64,000 nt of DNA from Casuarius casuarius (lineage: Eukaryota; Chordata; Aves; Casuariiformes; Casuariidae): NCBI GenBank assembly GCA_003342895.1, contig PTFA01000315.1, forward strand, positions 807,239-871,238, read 5' to 3'. Shown here piece by piece: positions 35,230-45,247 of the stretch. The notes beneath the pieces were generated by a model. That model had not been told where the DNA came from. It saw only the letters and a program-made list of their open reading frames with translations, and did not search any database. Positions within the stretch are counted from its first letter, which is position 1. Each line of letters begins with the position of its first letter. The translations under genes were made by a program, and so were the position numbers.

Positions 35230-36894
35230 TACAGTGTGTTAGGTTAAAATAAGCAGTGAATCATGAATTATCTCTGAATATAGTTTGGTAGTCTTGTTCT
35301 TTTGTATTGTTTCCCTCTCCTTTTTCTGGATACAGTCTATTTATTTACTTACACTTAAAATATCTGAAGACTGAGATTTCATGTAACCTGCTGTACATAA
35401 CCTTCTTTACCAACTTTAAATCAAAAATCCTTTTAGCATTTAACAGTAGATTGCCTAAATATACTGTCATGCTATTCACCACCTGTGTCTAATAGCAAAT
35501 AGAGTGCATCTTAAAAGAAAGGGGATGTCTGTCTGGTCAGGGCAATCTGAGATAATGCCAAGGAAGTTGCCATAGGTGCTGAAAATGTCATAATGCCAGT
35601 GCTCCCAGCAAATACTCAGTTTTGTGAAGCTTTAGTTTTTTCCCCTTTTGCTCTTTCTTTTCCTTTCTGGACCACTTCCTGAGAAACAGGATGAAGTATC
35701 CAGGATGGAGCTGGGTGATACTTCCAATGTGTTGCTACTTCTAATGTGTTGCTATGGCTTGCATCAACTAAGCTAATTTTCTTTAAGGTGGATGTAAGTA
35801 TCTGTATGTGACACTATTGCAGTATTGGTATAATCCTGGGAGTCTGTGAAGCTCATAATACTTCTTGCACTGCCTCCATCCACAAGGGCAGTCATAGTTC
35901 CTGTCTTACTGTTTGGATGCTTCTTGCCTGTAATTGAGGGCAGAATGGATACAGCCAATGGTAGATTATCATGTTATGTTTATTGCCTGGAGAATACTCA
36001 AGTGCAGAGTAACAGTGAGGATTTTGAAAAGCCATGATCACTGGAGAGGAATACTATTATAAATTACAATGTAATGTCTTATTTACTGGATACCTGACAT
36101 GTTTTTATTTTCTTGAGGCTTCATTTTCGTCGTCATTCCACTTAGCTGCCTTGCTTGCTTTCGTCCTTTTTGTTTCTTGCCTCTCTCTTTCTGTTATGAT
36201 ACTGTTATAACATAAAAAAGAATCAGAAATAGGAAACGCTATTTTAAATCTCTTGAATTCTGCTTCCAGAAACAATGCTGAAGGTAGCATACAGGGGAGA
36301 AGGGTTTTGCTTTTGCCTCTTCCAAGGTGTCTTGATTCACAGAAGTTTAGAGTTGTGGGAGGAGGATGCCAAGTGCTCCAGGCAGTTCCAATCTAACCTG
36401 AAATACTCAAATAGCAAGGAAATCCAGGCTGAGATTGAAGGTCTGCATAAAAGTCTGCTTAGGCCATTGCAGGGAGGCAGCAGGGATGTAATCAACAGTG
36501 CTTCCAAGTGCAGGTCTGTGAAGTAGCAATAGGCAGGAAGTGCTTCAGAAAACCTATAAGGACACAACTTTTACAGCCCAACGGGGACTAAGTCATGGGA
36601 ATTTATTGTGTAAGAGCTGGAAAACCTGAAAGCTGAGGTAAGCAAGCTTTCTGAGAACAATGTGACTGGTAGCAGCATTCATTATATAATATAAAAATAT
36701 TAACAGAGGGAATTGTTCCCTACTTTGAATAATGTAAGTTCTTGTTTTTAGGCAAAGACACTGGGTCATGTTTCAACTTTTACTGGGAGCTGAATGAATG
36801 TGACTGATGCCTAAGAGCCCCACTAATGGTAGGCTTTCATATTGGCAGGTGCCATTCTGACAGATATTAGAATTCTGCTGGATGAAATCACTCC

Positions 36895-37700
36895 ATTAGA
36901 ATTTTTTTTAACAGTGCTCTATAAGTTTTAGTTGTAATCAATGTAACTTCTTTTTTGCTAATTGAATGAATGCTCAATACATATTCATGTGCAGATGGCA
37001 GGGGCTAATCTCTGGACCCTGCCAATCCTTTGCAGTTGGGTGAGTGTCAATGAACAAAATTCTCTAGCTGTAATAATGAAGGCATTTTTCATAAACAATT
37101 GCGAATGTTACTGAATAACTGTTGACATCACTTTTATTCATACTGAGTTTCAATAACAGCAACAGTTAAAGTGGCTAAATAATCTAATTTATCATAAGAT
37201 AAAAATGTTGTTTCTGATAATTTCTTTAAGTGGGACATTTTCTCATACGAAGTGATGCCATTGTCAATTACTCCAAATGTGATTGTATATTGGTGTGTGG
37301 CCGCTACCTATATTATGCTAGAAGAGGTATCAGTTACTTGGGATTGAGTATCGTATGCTTTGGAGCTGTTAATAATCTGATTTTATTTACTGTTTGAATT
37401 TTATTTTCCAGAGATAACAGTTCTAATAGTTTTATTCTCTTTTTATATACATTTGTGCAAAGATTAAATTATCACAAATTATGATTTCAAGGGCTGTGAT
37501 ACTCAAGTTTTTCTGTTTTATGCAGTTTTAGGCTGCATTGATTTAGGCACACAGTCATCTGTAACCTGGCCTTATTTAAATAATTTCTCATAAATCACAA
37601 ATGTAATCAAAATTGTGTCACTAGGTACAAACAGCTCTTTTCTTTAAAACTGGTCCCAAATGAGTAATTTGTCAAAATGTTGAAATAAAACTTGCCATCC
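36895..37700. promoter_or_regulatory. Candidate conserved noncoding (enhancer-type) region
   Basis: About 800 bp of A+T-rich, complex sequence without homopolymers, repeat traces or long open frames, dense in TAATTTA, ATTTAAAT, TGACATCA and CATTCATA-type words. This texture (TTTATTTAAATAATTTCTCA near 37573-37592) is typical of vertebrate conserved noncoding elements, but composition alone cannot show conservation. A guess for follow-up rather than an assignment. Confidence 0.15.
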
Positions 37701-40700
37701 AAACAGGAGTAAAGACCAGGGTATGTAAGTGCTTTCTTCCTTAAGTCAGTTCAAGAGACAAGCAGATCACAGGTTTACAGAGAAAGACTTGAATTCTGAT
37801 TTTTCTGGTCTTTTTAATAAGACTACCAGAAATAGAGAATTTGCACTGAGATCAGTGTATCTAGCTGCCTACGTATATTCCTGTGAATACTTTGTGGCTG
37901 ACTGTGGGGGATGTGGAGGAGCAAGCTTTGATCTCAATCAGTTCTCTGGATTTTCAGGCCTTTTAAATGATGAACCTATTATAAATCTAAGATACTAAAA
38001 TTTGGTGCTTGCTGAAAAGCATAAGCTTAGTCTCTCTCTGTGACAGTGACTCACCTGCATGTCTGAAACTGGAAATATGTTTTTACATCCAAGGAGGGCT
38101 GTGAGGTTCAAGGTAGGATTGCCTCTGCTGTGAATATGTTTTGAAAACTGACATAGAAATCCCATTTAAAAAAAAATAGGGCATGTGATGAAACTATTGT
38201 GGTTGCTATTTCCAAATATTCTGCGTTTATGTATTGGAGTTTAGACTCTAGTAAAGCTTAAAAACACAGCTTTCAGGAGTGAATAATTAGGAAACTCTAC
38301 CACCTGTGATAGCTGAATCTAGCCCTAACCTTACATTTCTATATGCATGTCAGCTTAGCAAACTGGAAAACTCCATTCTGGCTTTTCTAACTCAACACTA
38401 AGCTTTATTTACTTAACATACTAAGCATAAGATTGTCCTTCTTGAAAGGAGAAGAGGTCCATAACTGGGCCTGCTGCCTATCAAGAAGCCATATAGCCTA
38501 AGGAGGACTTTAGACAGATTGCATTTCTTCAGTTTGCCTCTGGTTGTTTTGGGTGTACTGTCAGGTTTGTTTTTGGAACTCCTCTGCAACCATAAGGAGA
38601 TTTTCCTTGCTCTTGTTGGAGATACTCTAATGGGCAAAAATTAAAAAAGTAGGAATAAAAGTAGTTGCACCCTGTGACAGGGCTGTATACATTACTCAGT
38701 TCTGTGATCTCTGAGGTCTTCAAAATATCCCTGGGATGAATTTTTCTCATACAGAAGATTTAAGCTATATTCTGTTTTGATGTTTCTTCACTGCTTAAAA
38801 ATGCCTGTATCTTTAGTTTCATGCTTGCACTTTATCTAATCTATTTCATCTAATATAAAGTGCAAGCATTGAACATGTCTAATCTGGAAGTTTACTCAAT
38901 CCTTTAACTTTTTTTGTAGTCCCTTCCTTGTATAGAGGAGAATGTGATTTTGAACTACAAAAGTCAGAACTTTTCTTCCATCAGAAGCACTCTGACATCC
39001 TGCTCCCTGAGCTAAGCTTAAGAGAAGAACCTTGTTTGGATTTTGATTTTTGTATTGATCTGCTCTTTTTTATTTCCTTAGAACCTCTCATTGCCCCATC
39101 AAAGTTCTGAAAGCTTCCTTTTTAAAGCCGTATAGACAACACGTTGTTTAGATAACCCTCTTACTTGTGAAGGGGTTTCTTTTCTACTTGGAAAACAGCT
39201 GCTGTTACCTAATGCCTGTTATAACTGCTCCCAGATTGTGAAGAAATCAAGAAACTGCCTTTAATCTGCCGTGTCTCCTTATTGTATAGTACTAATGCAA
39301 CATTGATATCGCAGTGGTTTTAATTCCTCTAGGCACTTCATCTTTGCTTTCTCCCTCTTCCATCACCCACCTCAGAATTTACTCTAGGTTTTTGCACGTT
39401 AGCGTTGTGATTTAGTCAGGATTATATAATACTATACCGCAGATCTAATTTTTAATAAAATCTAGATTGTCAATAAAAACACTTGAAACAAGTTACTTTG
39501 GCCATCTGTTTACAGATATGTAAGTAAAGCCCATTATAATATGAAGTACATAGATAACAAGGTGTTGAGACAAAAGAATTTTAGTGACATATCCATAATA
39601 GCAGTTTTCTTTGTATATCTGTTGGACTGGAATATTTATAAGAATTATTTTCAGGACTCTGAAAAAGAAGAAAGTAAGTAAATTATGAAAGAAAGAGGAT
39701 GAAGTATTAATCAGATTGAGCTGCAGTAAGAATGCAATGAGGGATGTATCTATGAACTGAAGAAGGAAGATGGGTAGGGATGGGCACAATCAAAGTTGGA
39801 AAAGGGATAGTTTGGGAGGAATTTATCCCAAATGAGGACTAGCGAGGCTGTGGAGACAGTCTTCCAATAATCAGGTATGGGTTTAGGATTTGTTTTTGGT
39901 TTTTTGTTTTGTGGTTTCTAGCTTTTTTGTTTTTTGTTTTTTCCTGTTATCATGTAATCAGGATTATAAATGTATTTGCATCAGATGTGCTGTACCTGTC
40001 CATGAAGAGCAAGCATGGTTATTCATCCAGGAGTTTTTGAAGAGCAGCATTTAAATGACTTGGAACATTTTGCATTGAAATGATGTCAAGAATACGGTAC
40101 CGTGAACAGATTTTACATCTTGACTAAAATGCTTATCTCACCTTCTAAAATTGGCATAGCTTCCACTAAGCTATGACTACAAAGAGGTGTCTTCACTCTT
40201 TTGAACCTTGAATAAAAATGGAGTATTTAGGGAGAGTTTTTACTATACGCTAGGACTTCTATAGTTTGGACTGCGTTCTAATAGCCGGGTTTGTCTTATG
40301 TGTGCTTTGCTTCCTACGTATTATATTTTGTGCTTAGTACTGCCTGTTCATGATTGCTAAATCTCTTACATTTGTAAGTAAAATTTTTTTTTCATTTTTT
40401 TGTAGTGTACATACAAATATTTTAGTGGTATTGTAATATGAATTAGATTAAATGAGTAGTGATGTTGCTTAATGTTACAGATACCATTTTACCAAGTGCT
40501 AACAGCCTACGAGCTGCTGCTGTACTCAGACAAGTTGTTGGCTTCTGTACGAGAACAGAGCTTGGCGAAGGGGCTTCCGTGCTGTTCTCTGATAATTCCT
40601 GTTCAAGAACGTCTCTGCATGATTTCTGTGATGTCTGTGCTTTGAGCCTAACTGGTGAATTGCTTTAAGTTTCTACCGCACATCTGAGTCCTTTGGCTGA

Positions 40701-41028
40701 GAGGTGCTCTGTAAATGTAATTCTTGAGTTACTGGTTGTAGTGTCTCTGAACAGTGCAGCGTGAATGAGTTCCTGAATACCAGTTTACTGGCAGGCAGCT
40801 ATGTCTACTGCTCCAGTCACTACAGGGCAATTGGAGGTAAATAAGGAAGAGCAAAGCCATTGGGCCACTGCTCCCTTCTGATCCCATCTTCAATACTGCA
40901 TTAATAAATGATGCCTTCTAGGGAGTGATAAAGTCTTTTCTCTTGTTTTGCTTTTACTGTAGAAGTTGTGATTGGAATGCTGCTGTTACTCAATTGCAGG
41001 AGAAAGGGAGAGGGAGGCAAAGGTGTTT

Positions 41029-41030
<2 letters not shown>
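37701..41030. other. Unique noncoding DNA
   Basis: Contains the hairpin at 38821-38869, an A/G-rich patch at 39657-39710 and TTTTTG-type tracts at 39888-39945. The open frame at 40459-40668 follows an AATGTTACAG acceptor-like word but is not recognised. Confidence 0.5.
38821..38869. repeat. Perfect 15-bp inverted repeat (hairpin)
   Basis: The left arm ATGCTTGCACTTTAT (38821-38835) and right arm ATAAAGTGCAAGCAT (38855-38869) are exact reverse complements around a 19-nt loop. Just outside, after one C-T mismatch at 38820/38870, four further bases pair (TTG with GAAC, including one G-T wobble), giving about 20 bp in all. The right arm includes TAAAGTGC, the first eight bases of miR-20-type microRNAs. 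The stem is shorter than a usual pre-miRNA stem (about 30 bp or more), so a relic of a palindromic repeat is at least as likely as a small RNA gene. Confidence 0.85.
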
Positions 41031-41070
<40 letters not shown>

Positions 41071-41071
41071 N
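41031..41071 (-). repeat. T40 homopolymer ending in an N
   Basis: Forty T followed by a single undetermined base at 41071. Read on the minus strand it is a poly(A) that follows an open frame (41302 to 41072). The N shows that base calling failed at the tract end, so the length is unreliable. Confidence 0.95.
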
Positions 41072-41692
41072 TGGATTAAGTGGGGTTCGGCTCTCGAGTG
41101 AGACGTTAAACCTCTTTAAGTGTGGTTCAGACCTAGCTTCAGACTTCCTTTCTGGATCAGTTCCTGTGTCAGTGGACAGGAAAACATTAAAGTGAAAGCT
41201 GTCTTTAAAACCTAAGTTCTCGAAGGGGACTGAGTATCTAGAGCTTCTGTTGTCTTCCAGGAGACAGGAGGTGCTCAGCTGTGCAGGTTCAAATAAAACC
41301 ATGAAGTCATTACATGGGGAATTGGTTAATGTTTTTGTCCTTTTGGCCTGGAAGTCTCAAATGGCTACATGATATGTACATGAAATAAAATCAAAAGCAT
41401 GTTAGTGCAAAAAGCTGAAATCACAATTTTCTACCTCTTGCCTTTTTTCTTTAAGTGAAATTTAAGAAATAGAGCATCAGTGTGAGTGTATAGCATTTGC
41501 TTATCAAGTTCAGTGCTGTCATGATGATGAAATGGTACAGGATGTATTTCACCTTAAATCAAGGGAAAACTCTTTGTATTTTGTAAATCCAGAGCATTCT
41601 CTTACACAAATGACCTTGAGCATTTATTAACTCAGTATTCCTATAAAGGCATGATAGAAGCAAGAAAAAAAATACGTGAGCATGATGTATTA

Positions 41693-41693
<1 letters not shown>

Positions 41694-41723
<30 letters not shown>
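41694..41723 (+). repeat. A30 homopolymer
   Basis: Thirty A, 245 bp before the CR1 insertion and unrelated to its 3' end, since CR1 lacks a poly(A) tail. No element body is recognised upstream. Confidence 0.95.
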
Positions 41724-41725
<2 letters not shown>

Positions 41726-41967
41726 CTTGGCAGAATAACAAGATAGTGTACCACAACATTATAGTTTGACTATGCAGCCTGTCAGAAAACTCCTACAGAA
41801 AATGTTCCTGATACACTAACACTCTGCTTTTATTCTAGTAGCATACTAGATCATTAGTTTGGTAGCTTTGGGGTCTTTTGTGGACATGGTGACTACTACA
41901 GGAAGAACAGGGGAAGGCAGAATGCATTCTTGCTATTTAGAGAAAGAGGGGATGTCTGTTACCAAGT

Positions 41968-42712
41968 GAGAATAATCAGAGTGGTTGAGGTTGGAAGGGA
42001 CCTTTGGAGATCACCTAGTCCAGCCCCCCTGCTCCAGCAGCATCACCTAGAGCACGTTGCCTAGGAGCATGTCCGGACGGCTTTTGAATGTCTCCAAGAA
42101 TGGAAGACGCGCAACCTCTCTGGGCAGCCTTTTCCAGTGTTCGACCACCCTCACAGAGCAGAAGTGTTCTTTTGTGTTCAAGTGAAAGTTCCTGTGTTTC
42201 AGTTTGTGCCCACTGCCTCTTGTCCTGTTGCTGGTGACCACTGAGAAGAGTCTAGCTCTGCCTTCTTTACACCCTGCCTTCAGATACCTATAGGCATTGG
42301 TAAGATCCCCCCCTCCGCCTTCTCTTCTCCGGGCTGAACAGTCCCAGCTCTCTCAGCCTTTCTGCCTGTGAGAGATGCTCTAGTCCCTTAGTTATTTCAG
42401 TAGCCCTCTGCTGGACTCGCTGCAGTAGCTCCATGTGTCTCTTGTATTGGGGAGCCCAGAATTGGGCACGGCACTCCAGGTGTGGCCTCAGCAGGGCTGA
42501 GCAGAGGGGAAGGTTTATCATCTCCCTCGACCTGCTGGCAGTGCTCTGCCTAATGCAGCCCAGGATACCAGTGGCTGCCTTTGCCGCAAGGATGCGTTCC
42601 TGGCTCAGGATCAGTCATGTCCTCCAGGACCTTCCCTGCAAAGCTACTTTCTAGCCGGTATGCCCCCAGCCTGTACTGGTGCATGGGGTTATTCCTTCCA
42701 AGGTGGGGAGGC
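41968..42712 (-). mobile_element. CR1 LINE, 5'-truncated copy
   Basis: This is a non-LTR retrotransposon of the chicken repeat 1 (CR1) family, inserted on the minus strand, so its 3' end is at the low-coordinate side. Seen in the sequence: the antisense 3'-UTR words typical of avian CR1 (GGTTGGAAGGGACCTTTGG, then GATCACCTAGTCCAGCCCC) at 41988-42027, followed by the C-terminal part of ORF2 read on the minus strand. Similarity fades near 42712, so about 745 bp remain of an element that is several kb when complete. The usual terminal octamer repeats are nearly gone; only a degraded AATCAGAGTGG word remains. 5' truncation is normal for CR1, which primes from its 3' end and usually leaves no target-site duplication; I saw none. 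ORF2 carries at least one frameshift, so the copy is dead. This is the strongest evidence that the host is a bird or close relative. Confidence 0.95.
42047..42610 (-). pseudogene. CR1 ORF2 C-terminal remnant (reverse transcriptase)
   Basis: This is the remaining coding part of the CR1 element. Read on the minus strand, the first open block (to about 42288) holds the conserved ORF2 words [47 protein letters not shown] and EKRR. In the intact family these lie in the region after the reverse-transcriptase palm and thumb. A run of seven C on the plus strand at 42307-42313 marks a frameshift: the frame leaves the family pattern there. The second open block (42241-42047) picks up VTSNRTRGSGHKLKHR, EHWKRLPREV and FKSRPDMLLGNVL, the usual C-terminus. 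The catalytic palm motif and the endonuclease domain would lie upstream and were lost with the 5' truncation. No activity is expected. Confidence 0.93.
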
Positions 42713-45126
42713 ATAAAAGGCTTTCAGGAAATTAATACTTGTAAATGATCGTTCTTATGATAATAGACTAGTGTAGCAATGTTGAAAATCACAGCCCCTT
42801 GGCTAAGGAAACCATCACTTGTCTGTTTCCATTGAATACACTCAAAGCCAGTCAACGAAATTCTACTTGAATGAAATAGAGATATTGACTAAAGAAAATG
42901 GTATATATGAAAATATATAGCTAAATATGATGAAAATGCAAACCAATCCAAAACAAAAAGCAGACAACTTTATGTTGGACAAAGGTACAAGGGAGTAGGA
43001 AGAAAGCTTCTTCCTCCTTGGGAAACAGCTGAGAACATGGAGTCCAAAATAAAGCTGTTTAGGGAGTCTTGGGTAGAGCTAGATATTGTCATTCTCCTAA
43101 ATTAGCTGAGTCACTGGAAAGATGAAAAAAACTAAAAATTAAGTATAATCAAGAACTTCCTTTAACTTACTTTCACTTTTGTATCTTAATTTACAATTTC
43201 ACCTTGAAATATATATCCCTTATCTGCTAAGTATTTTTCTTTTAATTGAACTAGAAGATACCTCTAGTAGGTCACCTCAGGTAATGGTAACAACTGTGAG
43301 GTGTGTTATTTCTTTGGAAGCAAGGAATCCCAACAGATTGTGCACAGACAAATTTGTAGAATGTTTTCAGGCTAAAACAATTCAGGTGTGTCTCTAGGTT
43401 TGGGATGTGTTTTCCAACAGGCTGCAGAGAACTAAGAGCAGTGTAATAATGAAAATAAACCTTTCCTGAGCACTTTTGAGTGGTTTCTAGCTCTTACAGA
43501 GAGTCAAAATAAATTGTTCTAACTGTGGCTAGTGGTATCAGGTAGCAGGACATAGTAAACCCTTCTCAGCCTCAGTAGATGTTAACGAGCCCTTCTGGAA
43601 AGGGTAAGCTGAGGAAAGGTCACCAGTGAACGTGGGTGATGTTATCTTGTTGAGTTATATTGTGAAAGAGTTGTGTTTTAAAATCTGCTATTTATTCATT
43701 ATTTATTCTATTTGTTCTTTATTCATTGTACTGGAGTATCAGGCTGTAATTATTTGTATTGGGGTGTTTGCTGTACCTGAAGAGCCTTTGATATTTGTGC
43801 CTCTCAATGTTGTTGAAAAATGAATTTGGCTGTCTTACAAGAGCTTTATGGTTCTTGAAAACAGATTGACTGTAAAAAATGTAAATGATAAATCAAACTG
43901 AAGGAACTGGTCAGACAAGGTGCTGAATGCTTTGGTGTTTGGTCTGATTTTATTTTCCACCAAGAAAAAGGGAAAGCATCTAATTAATTGGATTGGTTTC
44001 GGTGAAAATCAGTTGAGAACTAATGAAAAAAATGTGTCAATTAACATGGGAAATGGTACAAGATGGGGAAGGACTGCATAATAAGACTTGAAGTGTTTTT
44101 TTTTTCTTAAGGAAAAAAGCAACCAGTGATTTCACATGTCAGAGAAAGGGGAATGAAGTAGAGAAACAAAAACAAGTTGAATGAGTTTGTATTTCTCTCA
44201 AAGATGAGTTTTTTTACAGTATGGCAGCAAAAACTAGACCAATGAGAAGAATGTCTGTATAGAAGATGTAGAGTCATTTATAATTTCATGGATCAGGGAG
44301 GTAACATTCTCTTGCTGATTAGGTAAAAATTCTGTTATGTAAAGGTCTTTATCTCAGTACCTGAAAGTTGTTAACATATTCAAGAGAATTGAGGGGAATA
44401 GTATAATTAAACACGTCTGAATGAATTATCAGAAACATCAAGAATTAAATTCGTATGGCTTGTGCAAATGTTCGGCAAAGAGGATAAGAGTATTTGAAAA
44501 TCATCCGTAAATACCTTGAAATGCAGAATGCAGGCTAGATACTTAGGAGGAGCAATGTCATGCGCTTCTCTGGTAAAATCAGAAAGGGGGAGCAAGAGCA
44601 GATGTCTTTGGCACCTGTTTCTATTGCAGAGTGGGCTTGAGCTTCCTTGTGTTGAAGCAAGATAGGCTGTCATTTCTACAGGCTGATTTCCTAGCATCTG
44701 TTGGGGCAGAGTTTTCTTTTNTTTTTTTTTTTTTCCTCATGGTTGGACTAGTAACCAACTTCTCATAAAGGAGAAAGACTTTGGTCTAATGCCACATGCC
44801 TTTGCACATCTCATGTTTAGTGGAGTTCAAATAATAAATGGTCCATTGTTCTATGTGTTAAATGGTCTTTTTGTTGGTATAGGGCACTTCTGGATCAGGG
44901 AGCTACAGGAAAACACTTGGAATCCGAATTCCGATTGGAAGATGCAGTTCTGTTGCTTCCAGCATTTTAGTCAGAATTTTGTTGGAAAGGTCTAAATCAA
45001 TTGAAAAGTTTTAGTGTGAAGTGTATTTCTATTAAGCTGTTTACACTAGAATTCTTTAAATGAGAAAATTTCTTTGTAACGCACTAGTTCACAACTAATA
45101 TGTGTCATTGTTTCTTTTTATTCTAG
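42713..45126. other. Unique noncoding DNA
   Basis: Sequence upstream of the truncated CR1 end. No gene or further repeat recognised; an ATTTATTC direct repeat occurs near 43690-43709. Confidence 0.5.
44715..44734. repeat. T-rich tract with one N
   Basis: A T homopolymer interrupted by C in its left part and by an undetermined base at 44721. A sequencing ambiguity, not a biological feature. Confidence 0.9.
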
Positions 45127-45247
45127 TACATGAGAAAGTATAAAGCAGCAGTGACAGAAATTCAGAAATACTGACAAATGAGTGATTTATTCTACATGAG
45201 AACAAGTGCTTGCTCTATTCCTTGGCAAGAAATTTGAATGCAAAAGG
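45127..45247 (+). other. Candidate noncoding exon with strong splice signals
   Basis: The left boundary is a strong acceptor (TTGTTTCTTTTTATTCTAG, ending 45126) and the right boundary a strong donor (AAAAGG then GTAAGC, GT at 45248-45249). The 121-bp interval has stop codons in all three plus-strand frames, so it cannot be an internal coding exon; it could be a UTR or lncRNA exon, or a last coding segment of 15 codons in frame 1. Such pairs also occur by chance in long introns. Confidence 0.22.

Larger units (their letters stand above)
29893..36894. other. Unique noncoding DNA
   Basis: Apart from the hairpins at 31316 and 35204, nothing is recognised. A G+C-richer patch lies at 32500-32710 and a purine-rich patch at 33776-33895. 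TATATAT at 34903-34912 is a short simple repeat. Confidence 0.55.

Noticed and set aside
41510..41600. C/D-box snoRNA-like ATGATGATGAAA
   Set aside because: No D box (CTGA) at a suitable distance and no terminal stem.
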